Shown here: one piece after another, positions 38,030 through 51,284 of the stretch
Layout of the letters: each line of letters opens with the position of its first letter
Position numbering within the stretch: the stretch's first letter is position 1
Assembly (NCBI GenBank): GCA_013400975.1
Contig: WBMZ01010295.1
Location: 1-64,000 of the forward strand
Direction of reading: 5' to 3'
Length of the DNA: 64,000 bases
Source: Atrichornis clamosus
Taxonomy: Eukaryota > Chordata > Aves > Passeriformes > Menuridae
Notes under the pieces: generated by a model
The model's input: the letters and a program-made list of their open reading frames with translations, nothing else
What the model was told of the DNA's origin: nothing
The model's database searches: none
Translations under genes and position numbers: made by a program

Positions 38030-38127
38030 CTGAAAAATGTATGGTGTTCAACACACACTTTCCATAAGCGCTTTGCAGCACGATGATTTGGCAACTTAAA
38101 CCCAATAGTGCTTTCAAACTGCTCAAA
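38030..38127 (-). CDS. EPB41L3: EPB41L3 exon: FERM F3 lobe end (98 bp)
   Basis: The exon reads [19 protein letters not shown] then [13 protein letters not shown], the end of the F3 lobe. A pyrimidine-rich tract precedes the acceptor ctacctag|TTTGAG. The donor is TTCAG|GTATGT. The peptide is identical to 4.1B of other vertebrates as far as I recall it. Confidence 0.98.
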
Positions 38128-39504
38128 CTAGGTAGGAAAGAAGAATAAGTATGTTTTTGGTGCTGTGCATCTATTTTTAGACAGTGTACACAGGTTTATC
38201 TTCGCTTCCTCCGTCTGTATCATCTCATTGCAAGGGTGAACGTATATGCTCATGTATATAAACACACATATATGTATTCTACAGAGAGAATTTTGGGAAA
38301 AAAGCTGTGAATGATAATCAATGACAACCTCTGAGGATCGCTTTTGTGGGGAAACAGTGGTAATGAGCAAGAGATTTCTTACGGTAACAGTGATGTTTTA
38401 TACCCTAAAGTAACAAAGAGATCAGTTAAGACTTGGGAGACTTCTGAGAGAACATAATTTATAAATGCTTTAACCCTGTTGATTCAATTTCACCAGTTTA
38501 AACTACAGTGGGAAGCCTGGTAGTATCTGGAGGGAGGCAATAGTCCTCAGGGACTGATCTGGCCTCACACAGCCTTAGATTAAGGAGATTTACAGAGAAA
38601 GAACTACAGTTAGTAAATCACAGTGGTTATGGCTAATTCATCTCCTGAGGAGGATGAGGCAAAGACAGGTAATTGAGAAGAGTTGTCTAGGGATACTAAG
38701 AGATCTTTTTAAACTGTGCTGCAAATTTATATTTTTCAGATGCAGAAGCTGTGCCAGCTATACATCTGTAACACATTGATGGCTACATGCAGATAGCCAA
38801 GTAGATAAAATGGCGTTGCTGTGATGGGGGGAAGGTAGGAAGAAGGGCACTTGTAAGGAAGCCTGGATCCCTAAGGAAGCTGACAGAGAAACAAGGCAGG
38901 AAACAGCAAATTAATAAAGATGACATGTGGGATAGTGAATCACATTATCATCAAATGTAATTTGGAAAGAGGATGCACTGACTGTTTTACATACAGAACT
39001 ATGACCTGGTCACAGGACACTGTGTACCAAGACCAGCAGAGCTCAACAGGGCATCAGTGGTGGAGAGCTTCAGTGCAGGCATTGGGAACACCAGTGGCTA
39101 TTTGTTTGGGTTTTTTTAAATCAAACTCAGGACAGGGAATTTGGTTACTAAAACTGTATGCAGAGAGGCAGGAGATGTAGGTTTGTGGAATTTGGTTTAG
39201 GACTCTAAAAAGGGCTCAGGCTCGGGGGTGGGCAGCCCCAGCAGACTTTCCAGGTCAGTTATGAAGTCAGTCCCAGAGACATGGGTTCAGGACTCCCAGC
39301 TGCCATGCTGCATTAGGGAAGAAATGCCAGGCTTCATCTAGGTGATTTCTGTCCTGCTATACAGCTCCACACTCCAAATGGATATGGGGTTTTCATCTGT
39401 CACAGACCAATTATTGTACCGGCATTTAAGACGGAAATCCTCCTTTGCCTGTGATGATCCTGAATTCCTCCTGAGACTTTTCCTAAGAATTAGGAGTCTT
39501 CTAT

Positions 39505-39635
39505 GCCAGGTTGGATGGAGCTTTGAACAACCTGGTCTAGTGGAAAGTGTCCCTGCCCAGGGCCAGGGGGGTTGGAACTAGATGATCATTAAGGTGCCTT
39601 CCAACCCAAACCGTTCCATGATTTCCATGATTCCT
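39505..39635 (+). mobile_element. CR1 3'-end fragment
   Basis: The segment ends with ggttggaactagatgatcat, ccttccaacccaaaccgttc and a decayed attccatgatt tail, the typical CR1 3' end, plus orientation. It sits in the intron between the F3 exons. Confidence 0.88.
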
Positions 39636-40283
39636 GGGTGAGCGCATGCTCAGTCCGTGAGGTTGGTATTTGCTTTGCATGCGGCTGAGCCACGAGAGGG
39701 CACTCACTGTACGAGGTTTCACATCCCCTTCTCCAGAGCCAGGACATGAGCTCCCGTGGGCCTGGGAGGGCTGATGCGTGTAGCTACCAAAAATGCTGAG
39801 TGGCGGATGCTTGACTCTGTTTTTATTGATCTCTGGACTTCTGCTCCCACTCTAAATATACTGGTCTGACACGTTTATAAAGTTTGGTATGGCCTGTCCA
39901 CATCTCTTAGTGGGTAAGATAAACAGAGGCCAACTCAATATACAACATGACGGAGGATAACAAGCTCTCCATGAATAAGCAATATATTACTTACATGCCC
40001 AAAGTATTCATAACATGGATGAGCTTTTTATGTGCAGATGGCCATATTTATTCCTTATGTTAGGAATTCATGGATGTAAACAGAAAAATACCAAAGAAGT
40101 TTTTTACCTGTATTTTAAAGAAAGCAGATACCTATTCTTTCCTAAGAAAATCAGCATAAGTTAAAAAATATAAATGGAGAGGAATGTTAAAAGCTTATAA
40201 GACATAACAAATCAACAAATCAATAAGAACTTATATTTTTTCAAGAGGTTCATCCACTTAAAAGAGAATCAGGACGCCCTTAC

Positions 40284-40436
40284 CTCCCCTGGCCGAATTT
40301 TGATGTAGAAGTTGTTCCTCTTGTAGGAAATTTTCAGAACCTTTGGCCAGGCAAATCTATTTATTCTGAGTCTGTCTCGATATATTAAGAGTCCACTTGC
40401 ACAGACTCCTAGCATGATTTCCACTCCTTCGGAATC
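40284..40436 (-). CDS. EPB41L3: EPB41L3 exon: FERM F3 lobe (51 codons)
   Basis: The exon encodes [19 protein letters not shown], then [19 protein letters not shown], then [13 protein letters not shown]. This is the first half of the PH/PTB-like F3 lobe, which in 4.1 proteins binds membrane-protein tails. The acceptor is ttttccag|GATTCC and the donor GGGGAG|GTAAGG. It is 153 bp, phase 0-0. Confidence 0.98.
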
Positions 40437-43400
40437 CTGGAAAAGTGAGCAACACACTTTGTTGAGTATTTCTATCCCTGCGTCCTACAGTACTACAGAT
40501 TCCTCTATCCTGTGTTTCTATGTCTTTTTAATGCATCAGCTGTAGTGACCTGATTTCTCAGCACTACCCTACTCACTGAATGCATTCATGCAAGTAATAG
40601 TAAGGTTGGGCAGGGTGAAAGAAACTGAGGGCTTCCGATGTTTCCTTATATTTCAAAAAGACTCCAAAAGGAGGAGAGAAATTTTAGATGTCATTAAAAA
40701 AATTATATCAATCATGCAGCAAAATTTTATTATCATAATAAAAAAGGGTTATTAGCATAAATACCAGATTGAAAGTAAGTAGGAGAGCATACAAATTTTC
40801 TTCTTCTGGTATCACTCATCCCCATGACTAAGCCTTGTGAATCCTTAGATAGATTTTTCTTCTGTACTCTGCTCATCTTGGCTTTAGTACGTTTGCTGGT
40901 TTCATTAATGCTGTTGTGCCTTTGCTCAGTATTTTCACTTTGAAATGCCCAGTGGGCATAAAGTTGGGCATTTGGACCAGAAAAAAATGTTTTATGAAAG
41001 TGTATGACTGTGCCTGTGCTATAAACTACATTTGACAGGGAAGCTGTAGTTCAGACATATTTGCACTACAAAAGCTTTGTCCACAATCTTATCAGAATAT
41101 ACTCATAAATAGGTATCTTTTAAAGTAAGAAATATACATTTGTCTTTCCTTTGGAAGTCTTCAAATAGTCTAAAACCAATTTTCACTATTTTCTATCACT
41201 GTTGTTTTCGTTTAGTTAAGTACTAGTAATGCTAGAGAAAGAAGAATCCACCTTAAACCATTGAGCTCTTCAGGAATTATTTTTAAGTAACTTAAAGTCA
41301 CAAAAACCTGATAGCAGAAGCTATGAAGATGTCACCCTGTGATAATAATGAAATTAATGTATCACTTTCCTCTGGTTTTCCCAACCAGCCATCTTCAAGC
41401 ACACAGTGAAAATCTGATTACATTTCAAGACTGGCACAAAGGTACCCATGGTCTGTTATAATGAAAAGGCTATGGCACAGCTTGAAATAAGAAAATGTTT
41501 TTAAATCACAACATAGAAATAGTGCCAAAATCACTCCAGTGTTAGAAAACACACTAATAGAGGATATATGTTCCAACAATGATGGTATCACCCCTTAAAG
41601 GTAGATTTTTTTTCCTAAATAAAGCTCTTGTGTGGTATCACTACCAGGCACTACAGAAAAGACAAAGCTAATTTTTTTCAGTGTACTTCAGTTTCACTTT
41701 CCTAAGCAAAGACTAATTGTCTAAATACAGTGAATACATTATGAAAACCAAAGTCTCATTGCCAGTAGTCCCACTGCCTGGTGAATGCCTCTGTGCTCAT
41801 ACACGGCACATAGCTGCAGGTGCAAGGGGCTCCTTCTTTTGATACACTTTCTAAAAACTTGCTGAGAAATGCTTTTTTCCCTTATCTCCACCTTCACCAC
41901 AGATCTAAGTTTATTCAAGACTTCCGTTACTTGTTGGTGTCAGAGACTGTTTTTCAGTGTGATACTACTGGTGTAAAACAAAACCTGAATAAAAGAATCT
42001 GGCTTTTTTCAGGAGTGATGTGGTTGCATGGGACAGAAACCTGTTAGCTGTAACATCCAAGGGCGATCCCTGCAGCTCTGCATACGGATGGGAGGCTATC
42101 TCATAAAGGTGATGGCTCAGAGGACAAATCTGTCTATTTGAGCACATTTTTCATTGCGGCCTTGCATCAGATAACTGAGAACTAGTTTTAATGGCAGCTG
42201 GCGAGCCCAAGATCCGTCAAACACCTAGATATTGGCACAGCCTTAATGAATTGACATTTCCATAGAGACATTTGCCATGGCACGACTTCCAAAAGGCATC
42301 CGCAGAGATTCCTGTCCCCTAGCCTGACACCATCAGATCTCACTAGTAGACCTAATTAAAACTAAACATGACTTCTCACACAGAGTCTACTTTTCCCACC
42401 TTCAGCTCAGTTCCCAAGATTACTGTCAGGTTTCTTAACCCACGGACAGACACAATTTGGTTAACACTGCAACTTTTTAAAATTAAGAGCATCACTTTAG
42501 AGAGAGATTAACTTGTCTACCAACTTCTCTTGCTCTGAGTCTTTACCTGTGAAAGAAGAGGAAACCAGCATACTAATATTTTTTCAGAAAAGAATGAATA
42601 AAATGATTTTCTCAGAATACCCTACCTTAAACTTCACAGCCTTTCTTCAATATTCTGAAAAAATGCTTAATGCTATGTTATGTAAAAATTTCAGTAACAA
42701 AGCCTGTAATGTATTTAAAACAGGAATCCACTTTGTTGTTGGTTTGTGGATTTCGTTGTGTTGGAAAAAAAAGCTATGGAGCGACATTTGCCAACCCGTT
42801 TTGCTCTGCTCCGAATGTGCCTCAAGACTTTGCGCCCATCTCCAAGATACAGGGAAGGCAGAGGCATCCCTCCTGGTAGATGCTGCCCACTGAGCCGTAC
42901 CCAGATTCTTCATTTTCAGTGAAGGCAATTAACAGAACACAAAAGATTGCCTCGAATTCTGTAACACACATGCACAGCTACGGAATGCCCCAGGGACACA
43001 GTTGCAGGCTCTTTCAAGATCCGAGCTGCAAATTTATCTCAGTTCTTGAAAGGATCTGCTGCAGCACAAAACCAGCCTCACAATAATTTGACCTTTACAG
43101 AAAATGCAGTGCTCTCCACAGGGCAGAATTCTTTGGTTCAATACTCATTTGCCAAGGATGCTTGCTAGCCTCAAAAATGTTAAAATCCATTAGTCTTACT
43201 TTGAAGAGTGAAGAAAACAATAGTAATTATTTATTTGGAAAAAACCCCCCACCCTAAACTCAAGAATCAGACAACCAACACAAGGCTAATAGGTGGCTCT
43301 CCCAAGCCACAGTAAGAATGACCATGTTTTATTCATAACTTAACCTGCTGATGATTAGAGAAACTACTTGATCATGGGAGAATGTTTCCAGGAGAATTAC

Positions 43401-43878
43401 TGCCCTCCCTGTCAACCGCAACAACCACACTTCAGGAAAGAGACAAGCTGCTGTCTCCCCATTATCATCAATCTGATTAGGTTTCCAGTAGAGCTAAATA
43501 ATTGTTTAAAGTTCTCTGCAGCATTAGAAATGATCTGCTATCTAGTTAAGATAGCAGAGTTGACCTTATTAATTTGGAAAATGTAGCAGAATTAAATGGC
43601 AATTGACCACTCTCTGGACAGCTTCTAATATCCTTCCTCATGACTCCATCCATTCAATACTTTCCCCAAGGATGTGGTTGCTTAATTAACATGAAAGTTG
43701 ATGTGCAACATCTTTGAATCTACGGGCTAAGTTATGTTACAGTTACAAGATATATTTACGCTTATTCCATGAGTCACCTTTCCTCATGTTGACACATGAT
43801 TTATCCCACAAAATTCCCATCTCAAAAATACAAGAAAGAATAAATCAGGGAGTCCATACAGATTCAAGTGCTACGTCA

Positions 43879-44037
<159 letters not shown>

Positions 44038-44309
44038 TTAAGGAAACAGAATCCAGAAGAAAATCCAGGAGCTGGAAAACATTTTCAGCCTGTCAGAACT
44101 ACAGCTGGACCCTTTAGGTAGCTGGGTACCTACCAGAGCCAAAGCTCTGGTGCAGATCCTTTTAACTTTCGTTAAAGCTCTTCTTTATGAAGAGGCACAG
44201 AGAGTTGTCTGAAAAATATTAAGTACACCACTGCAGAATTTAACAAGTCCTGATGCACCAGGACGCTACCTGAAGCAGGCTACAGCTCCCCCTGATGCCC
44301 TGTGCTTAC

Positions 44310-44528
44310 CTGTGGCTCTTGTGCAGCTCAATCACTTTGTCCTCCAGCTCTTTCGTGTGGTTCGGCGCAAAGCGGAATTCGCTGATGTAGTCGCTGCCGT
44401 ACTCGTCCGGGTCGTAGTCGCCGAGCTCCGACTGCACGGTGTAGGAGCCCAGCAGGGCCAGCGTGACGAACGAGCAGGGCAGCCGACCCGAAACGATGTC
44501 ATCTCGCAGCTGCAAGCAGAGGTAGTAC
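44310..44528 (-). CDS. EPB41L3: EPB41L3 exon: FERM F2 lobe (219 bp)
   Basis: The exon encodes [20 protein letters not shown], then [19 protein letters not shown], then [20 protein letters not shown], the helical F2 lobe that resembles acyl-CoA-binding protein. The acceptor is ccttgcag|GTAC and the donor is CACAG|GTAAGC. The 219-bp size equals that of the homologous exon in the 4.1 family. EYGSDY replaces the EC(G)SDY of the mammalian protein. Confidence 0.98.
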
Positions 44529-45159
44529 CTGCAAGGCAGCACCAAGGCGGCTCAGACAGTGCTCCTCCACCGCTGCCCCCAAAGAAGTGCCACCAGAGCA
44601 CTGGCAAGAGGCCTCGCTTCCACAAGGAATTTTCAGACAGCTCCCAAGCCTAGAGTCTTTCAGGCACTTACAAGGACAATAATAATTTTTTAAAAACAAT
44701 AACCAAAAAACTCCCAAAACATCAAGCTCTTGCCTAATTTAGCAGTAAAAACACTTAATTTATCTTTATACCGCAGAATGGAGATCTCTTAATAAAATAA
44801 GTTATTTGTTTAGTGACCTAGATGAAGAAATACCCATTAAACATACTAGATTTCTATCATAAATCACAAAGATATAAACCTACTTGACAATTATTTTCTT
44901 GAAGGCAAAAATTAAAAATCTCATATATGGTTCATTAAAGGGTAGCTGAACTCCAAGTCATTCAAAAACCATAAGCTGTCTCTTTAGCAAACCCTTGTGC
45001 TTTCTCAAAAATACACTTAAACAGTAAATGCTGTTAAAACCACAGAGAAACGCAGTGCAAGGGATCACCAGATACAACAGAAAGCGAAGAGCCTTTGTTT
45101 GGTGGCAAAGACAGAGTTCCCAGGGGAAATTTGAGAGTCACAAGAGGAATAAAGCAATC

Positions 45160-45179
45160 TTTTTTTTTTTTTTTTTTTT
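45160..45179 (+). repeat. T20 homopolymer
   Basis: Twenty T in a row in the F1-F2 intron. On the minus strand it is an A-run but no AATAAA precedes it closely, so I do not call a retrocopy. Confidence 0.85.
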
Positions 45180-45610
45180 AATCCTTTGGTCACATGTGAA
45201 CTCTTGGCACGCTGTCTTTCTGTACAGTACCTACCACAGGGGACCTCTGATCTAGGCCAAAGGCTTTGTGCTACCTTAAAAGCAACAAGTAGTCCATAAA
45301 GCACTGCAGGTCAAAAATATTCAAAGGTTGTAAAATGTTGCAACAGGCTAGGGAACAGTTTGCTGATGGCACAAAAACTCATAATGGCTCAAAGTTTCTG
45401 TGCCTTACACCAAGGAGGAAATAAGGTGAGGATTTTTTGTTGTTGTTGTGGTTGCAATCTGAATACACAACCAGAGAGCAGAGGTGTAGAGTGCAGAGCT
45501 GAGTGACTTGGAGAGCAGGGAGCTCATTCATTACCACCATATTCTCTATTCCGTGCACATCAACTGCTTGCTTTGTCAAATGACATGCAAAATTTACAAG
45601 CACACTTATC

Positions 45611-45720
45611 TATCCTGGTTTCAGCTGGGAAAGAGTTCATCTTTTCCTAAGTAGCTGGTACAGTGCTTGCTCTGTCTTGGATTCCGTATGATGGTGAGAC
45701 CATGACATCATCTCACTTCT
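45611..45720 (+). mobile_element. ERVL-type LTR fragment
   Basis: The stretch tatcctggtttcagctggga, agagttcatcttttcctaag, tagctggtacagtgct and ttggattccgtatga is close to the start of a common avian ERVL long terminal repeat. Only about 110 bp is left and there is no coding part. It lies in an EPB41L3 intron, antisense to the gene. Confidence 0.65.
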
Positions 45721-46084
45721 TTCCTTTTGTGCTTACGATTTTACTTACAGTAGTAAAGTACACTTGTTACCATTGGCAAAAATGTGCAATGGGCATCTTT
45801 GTGAAAATTAAAATCAACTCTAAGGAATATGTATATTGAAAAAGCTGGGGTTTAGGGTTAAATTATACAAAGGACTTCATAGCTCAGAGGATAGACACTG
45901 TTCACACTGTCTTTTCTGAAAAAGCACTGTGTATTTTCCATAAGGTCATATGAGAAAGAAAGACATAATATAATATAATATATATGAATATAAACCACTT
46001 CTTTTCTTGGATAATTAGAGTGTAAGTGCTACTAGGAATAGCTCTTAAGCCCCTTCTAAAAAAGGTATCTAACATTTAAAACAC

Positions 46085-46160
46085 CTGGTAATATCTTCAG
46101 ATAGCTGGGCAGGGTCTGGAGGGTAGAATTTCACATTAAATGCAAACTGCCAAGCACCAC
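46085..46160 (-). CDS. EPB41L3: EPB41L3 exon: FERM F1/F2 junction (76 bp)
   Basis: After completing a Ser codon, the exon reads [19 protein letters not shown] then SEDIT, the conserved end of F1 and linker to F2. The acceptor is tttccag|GTGGTG and the donor ACCAG|GTGTTT is rather weak. The mammalian form has WHFSFNVK where this has WQFAFNVK. Confidence 0.96.
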
Positions 46161-47017
46161 CTGGAAAAGAACACAGATTGACTGAAAGTACACTGTAAGT
46201 GCAAACAGAGATGTTCATGCTGTTCAATCACCAGCAGATTAAAGACATCCCATCCAAGCAAGTCATAAGGACAGGTTTTACCATATTTTTCCCACATGTG
46301 GTACTGAAGATTCTGTATTAGACCAGATTTTACAGCTCTTTTCTTATTCAGTAAGATTTCTGCTGAAGCAAGGACTCTAAGGGAGCAGTAATTTATTACT
46401 AATACTAAATAAACCCCTCAGCCTGAAAACATGGTTTATTGAAAGCAACCACCACATAGTGTGTACAAGCTTTAAAAACGAATAACCCAAAACACAGAGG
46501 TGCTGGAAACACCACAAGCCAGAGTATGAATGGGGTCTGGAGCAGGGTGATGTGCTGAGGTCTAGCTGCTCAAACCAGCTCATATCATTCTCTCAAGAGT
46601 GCTGCCTCAGCAGACAAAAATTGTGCAGACAAAACTGCAATGACAAACACAGAGAGTATGACTGAAAAAAGTGCATAGCACTAGGGAGTTCCTATTTACT
46701 TATTTCCCTAAGTTTAGCTGACCTATGGGACGGATACCGGCTTGTGTCGCCAAAGTTGATAAAATTATTTCTGAAGTGTTACCTTTAAATATTGTAAAGA
46801 AATAATATCAAGATTTTAAAAAAGAGTTGAATGTGGTATGTAAATACAGAAGCTATTTTGAAAAAAGAGTCAGGTTATACTAGCACATGACTCGAATGGA
46901 AATGAAAAGCAGTAACAAAACACTAAACCACACTGTTCTTACAAGCAACAAGGAAATTTCATCCCATGCAAAGCCCCATCTACTTTGGTCATCCACACAT
47001 CTGAGAAAACAGGCTAA

Positions 47018-47152
47018 AATGTTCAAGGGGAGGTTGGACAGAGCTCTGAGCAACTTGGTCCAGTGGGAGGTGTGCCTGCCCATGGCAGGGCTTGAAACTA
47101 GGTGATGTTTAAGGACGCATCCCATCCAAACCAGTCTATGATACTGTGAATG
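47018..47152 (+). mobile_element. CR1 3'-end fragment
   Basis: The segment caaggggaggttggacagag ... gcagggcttgaaactaggtg ... cccatccaaaccagtctatg matches the CR1 3' terminus, plus orientation. It lies in the intron between exons 46160 and 48889. Confidence 0.85.
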
Positions 47153-48888
47153 TACAAGAACAGTTTTGACATTTACCATCAGGACTTCAGCTCTTGGTAA
47201 GACTTTTAGAGTCCTTAATTTTAAAAATCTTTCAGTTTTCCTGGGCCATAAAAACTTGTCAAAGGAAGATCTGGCTGGCTGCAAGGATGGGACATGGTCC
47301 CACCAAGGAGCAGACCAGCCCCAAGGTGGGAATGTGGCCAGAGGGTGACACCTGGTCCCACAACAGAGGGAAAAGGCCATGGCCCGTAAACCTATTCCTT
47401 GGCACACACATAATAAACCAAACCTATGGTGAAGCCTGTCATAATAGCAGAGATGGTTAAGATACCAGAGTAAGAGGTTTTCACCCCAGGGGTTGGAATA
47501 AAACCTAACTCTGTGCAAGTTAGTGGGTTATAACTAATGGGGTGCAAGGGTCACACACACACTCCCCTTTTTCAACCACTGGGATAAAATCCCAGCAGTG
47601 TGGTCTGAGTGCTGTACAACTCAACCGACATTTAGCAGGACTCTATATGTGTTTTGGAAAGCATTATGGGTAACAGCACTACTTTTCCACTGTTGGCCTG
47701 TTCCAAACTTCTGGGGTGAATTGTACAGAGAAAGCAAATTACTGCTGTCATTTTCTGCAAAAATAACTGTCCACTGCCTCAAGTCCAGGATGAGACTCTT
47801 CTGCCCTGGTTAATCTCCTGCTGTCACAACCCTTCACTGTCTATTTCATGTCTTGGGTACATATTAAAAGCATTTCAAATCTGCGGTGGGGAGCTGAGCT
47901 GTTTTACTTGCATTGACCATCAGTGTAACCTGACTCATCAAGGTCTAAAGCACCTTCCTCTCCAGACCCATCTCCTCACAAGATTTCAAAAAGGCGTAAT
48001 TTCATTACTTTGTACTGCAGATCACTTACTTGTAACAAAAATAATAATGGAGGGAAGGCAAGGTTGCTGCTAGTAAGTAGGGAAATTCTCCTGCCAATGT
48101 AAATTAACACTTTGAATCTTGGAGAGGCAAGAGATTCATTTGTCAGGCCTGACCCCACAAATGTGAACTACCAGATATATTTGTTTGTCAAGGCACAAGT
48201 GCTAGAAGAGGTCATTTACAAAATGTGCAAAGAAAAAAAATTACTGAGGTTTTCCTGCCCACAGAAGCCATACACACAAAAATTTTGTCAATTTTTAAAA
48301 GTGAGGGGAAGTAAAAAAACGCAGGTCAAATTTTGAGCCCAGCAGTCTTCATAAGGTTTTCCTTTGAGGGGTTTTTGAATTTCTAGTGTAGCAGATGCCT
48401 AGTTTTAGCAATCGAGCTTTTTAAAAGAGTCACGTGAATCAGAAAATTGTTTCTCTGTGAGCTGAAGGGTCATTTTAAGATCAAAGATCAAGCTTGTGAA
48501 ATGCCGAAAGGAAAGACATTTTAGATAGAGCACCACCTTTGAACCAGTGAAATATTTCAGCATGGGGCATGAGCAGTGTTTCTGGATATGATATAAATAT
48601 CAGCAATGCAAGAAGTAATTCATATACATGGCCTGGTCCCTAAGGTTACATCGCTTAATGTCAAACTTCAGGATTTTGCATCTCTGCAAATGTCAAGTTG
48701 TTTTCAGCAATGCAAGTTCATGTGTTACAAGCATCAGTAATGGCTCACAATCATTACAGGGTAAAATATCTAAAAGATGCAGATATTTCCTTTGCTAAAG
48801 ACTTGGGACAGGATGCAAAAGATGGCTGTGGATTAGACTTTGTTCTCACAGGGAGACATGTAGAAGGGGGCAACGATAACAAACTTAC

Positions 48889-48931
48889 TTCGGATCTGCT
48901 TCTTGATTTCCTTGGCAGGGTCCAACCAATT
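48889..48931 (-). CDS. EPB41L3: EPB41L3 exon: FERM F1 lobe, short exon (43 bp)
   Basis: The exon encodes NWLDPAKEIKKQIR and the first base of the following Ser. The acceptor is tttgcag|AATTGG and the donor is the strong CGAA|GTAAGT. It starts in phase 0 and ends after one base of a codon. The peptide is identical to the 4.1B F1 lobe sequence I know. Confidence 0.97.
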
Positions 48932-51179
48932 CTGCAAAGAAAATGTTTCCTTTTTTCAATTTGAATTAGAAAACACAATAAACATTATTTTTAAAACAGT
49001 GCTATGAGTCAAGGCTAGAACGTATGAAGATCTGCCACCCCTTTCTCCTTGAAGCAGCAGCAGACAGGGTTAACACCAATTTTCAAGATGTGGCCCTGGG
49101 TAGAAGCGGGATTTTTATTAACCTTCCCAGACTTTAAGGGGGTGAATGGTAAGAAATAAAAGAGTAAAAAATTAGGAATTGGTAAAATGAACCCACAGAA
49201 ATCTTTTTGCAGAGTATATTCTGGGAAAACTAAATTTCTACAAGCTTGTTACAGAGTTTTTTTTGTTTGGCTGACTTTTTTCTCTAATCCTGGAAAGGCT
49301 GAAAAGACTTGCTAGAGGACAAGCAAGTGCAGAGTAGGGCACTACCCCACCTGCAGTGCAGTGTGGGCAGGAGGGGCTCTGCAGGGAAAACCAGAGGCAG
49401 AATCACTGCACCTCCGCCCCCATCCACACCACACAGAACCCAGTGACTGTGCAAGACAAAACCCCTGCTGAGGAGGTGGGGAATCATCACAGTGATGTGT
49501 TAGTACTCCATGGATGCCAAGGAACAGATGAAATTCTCTGGAGGAGGCACACAGCATCTCGGGGTCTCAGTGACGCTGCTGCCTTGACCTCTAACAGAAT
49601 CAAATTAATATCTGAAATGCGTCACAGCCCAGAACAAAAAGTTCGCCTCCCCCAGGAAAGTTCCACTTTCTCCAAAGAAAGATAAACAAATGTATCAGAG
49701 AAACAATAAAACACTAAAGAAATATCAAACAAGCAGAACACAACCATCCCTCCCCAACAAAAACAACCAGTTTGCAGCTGTCCAAACCTGGTCTGTGGTG
49801 CAAAACATGAGCCTGAAGAACTCCAGCTATTGCTGAGCAAAAAAGCACACTATGCACCGAGAAATTAAAGATGCATTAGCATTTCTGTTTACAAAGATGA
49901 CATGTGATGTGGGCATATATGTTGTCTGCCTGAAAGTTATGTGCCAGAGGATGGAGGTGAATTGCTAAGTACTTTGACATGAAAAATATGCATGTTACTG
50001 ATCAGTAAATGTGGTGGCAGGCAGTTATTCTTGTAACTGTTTAGCCCTGTAAAGTAACTGGTGACCTATAAATGTTTAGTGCTTCTGAACCACGTGGTAA
50101 TAATGAATCCATTCTTTTCTTTCCAGTACAGAAAGAACACCTATCTGGAAATGCACTTAGACTAACTTTCAAAACTCAAAACTAAGCATATGCTAATGTG
50201 GTATCTTGCACTGGCATGGACTTAGCATCTGCTTAAGTGATTTTCTGAATCATAAATAAAGAAGTGTGCAAAGAAGGGAAAAAAGAAACAAAAAGACTGA
50301 TTTATTTCATATCATATATAACTGAAACAAACGGAAGCCTAGAAAATACAACCATTGTTCCCACAGACATAAACAGCTAGAAGAGTAGTAAAGCTCCAGC
50401 CCCACCAGGGAAGACCTTTCAGGCCATACAAAGTACAAAATACCTTCACCTGGTGAGCCCTGCTGAGCTACTGCACATACTGCTAGGAAGATTTGTATTG
50501 GTTTCTGTCAAAATATTTATCTTAAAATGCCAAAATAACACAATGTATTTTATTTCATACTCTCTTTCACCATAACATGTACCAAACAATATATATATAT
50601 GTATCACCTGCACATTGGATCATCTTTGACACTTGTAATACACACCTTATTTCGTGCTAAAGCTGGGCTGCAGAACAGCAGAATATGACTCACTATTGCT
50701 ACCAACTGAAGACTGATGTCTTTAGTCAAATCAACAATAATGCTAAGATAAAGCCAAGACTTAGAGACTTCCTTTACCTTAGCAGTTAGCATGAGCAGTC
50801 AATCATCTCCTGCCTATCTGTGTCCTAACCACAGTATTACAAAACCATATTTTAGTATTATATATTTTCCAGTGTATCTATGAGTGTAAATCTGACTTTC
50901 ATCTATGACAGTAAATGAATAAATCATACTAGAAAGAGAATCAGCTATATCATTAATTTCCTCCAGGTCATAAATAGCTGAAGCCAGGAGGAAGGCAGGG
51001 AAACACAGGAGATGCTCTTGAGAAGCAGAGTCACAAAAAACAATAATTCAAACTATGTCTGTGGATCTTGGCAAGGAAGATAAAACCAGATTCTGAATTG
51101 TTTGCAACTGTCTGAGGAGTGTCTCAGGGAGTTCTGATGTTCACATGTCAAAAAGGCCAGCTGCAGTTTTTTGGGTTAC

Positions 51180-51284
51180 CTTTTGGTTTTCTGTGTCTCT
51201 GTACGTTAGCCCGAAGTAGTCTTTTTCCAAAAGGTTCAGATGCTCGCACACTTTGTCGAATAGCACTTGGCCTCTGGAACGTTT
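51180..51284 (-). CDS. EPB41L3: EPB41L3 exon: FERM F1 lobe (35 codons)
   Basis: The exon reads [18 protein letters not shown] then [17 protein letters not shown], part of the ubiquitin-like F1 lobe of the FERM domain. The acceptor is ccacag before 51284 and the donor is AAG|GTAACC after 51180. It is 105 bp, phase 0 at both ends, the same size as the equivalent exon in other 4.1 genes. The preceding exon (start of F1, expected to end in a motif like CDVE) was not found anywhere up to 64000. Confidence 0.96.

Larger units (their letters stand above)
44529..51179 (-). other. EPB41L3: EPB41L3 introns of the FERM F1/F2 region
   Basis: Three introns (1.6, 2.7 and 2.2 kb) hold the T20 run, the ERVL LTR fragment, an AT-rich microsatellite near 45965-45985, the CR1 fragment at 47018 and a TA tract at 50590. 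Nothing else is recognised. Confidence 0.65.

Noticed and set aside
45160..45304. Possible processed retrocopy ending in an A-run (minus strand)
   Set aside because: No poly(A) signal near the A-run, no recognisable parent gene and no target-site duplication seen.
46880..47518. Minus-strand open frame of 212 codons
   Set aside because: It runs through a CR1 fragment (47018-47152) and unrelated intron sequence. The peptide shows no domain, and no splice sites fit it.
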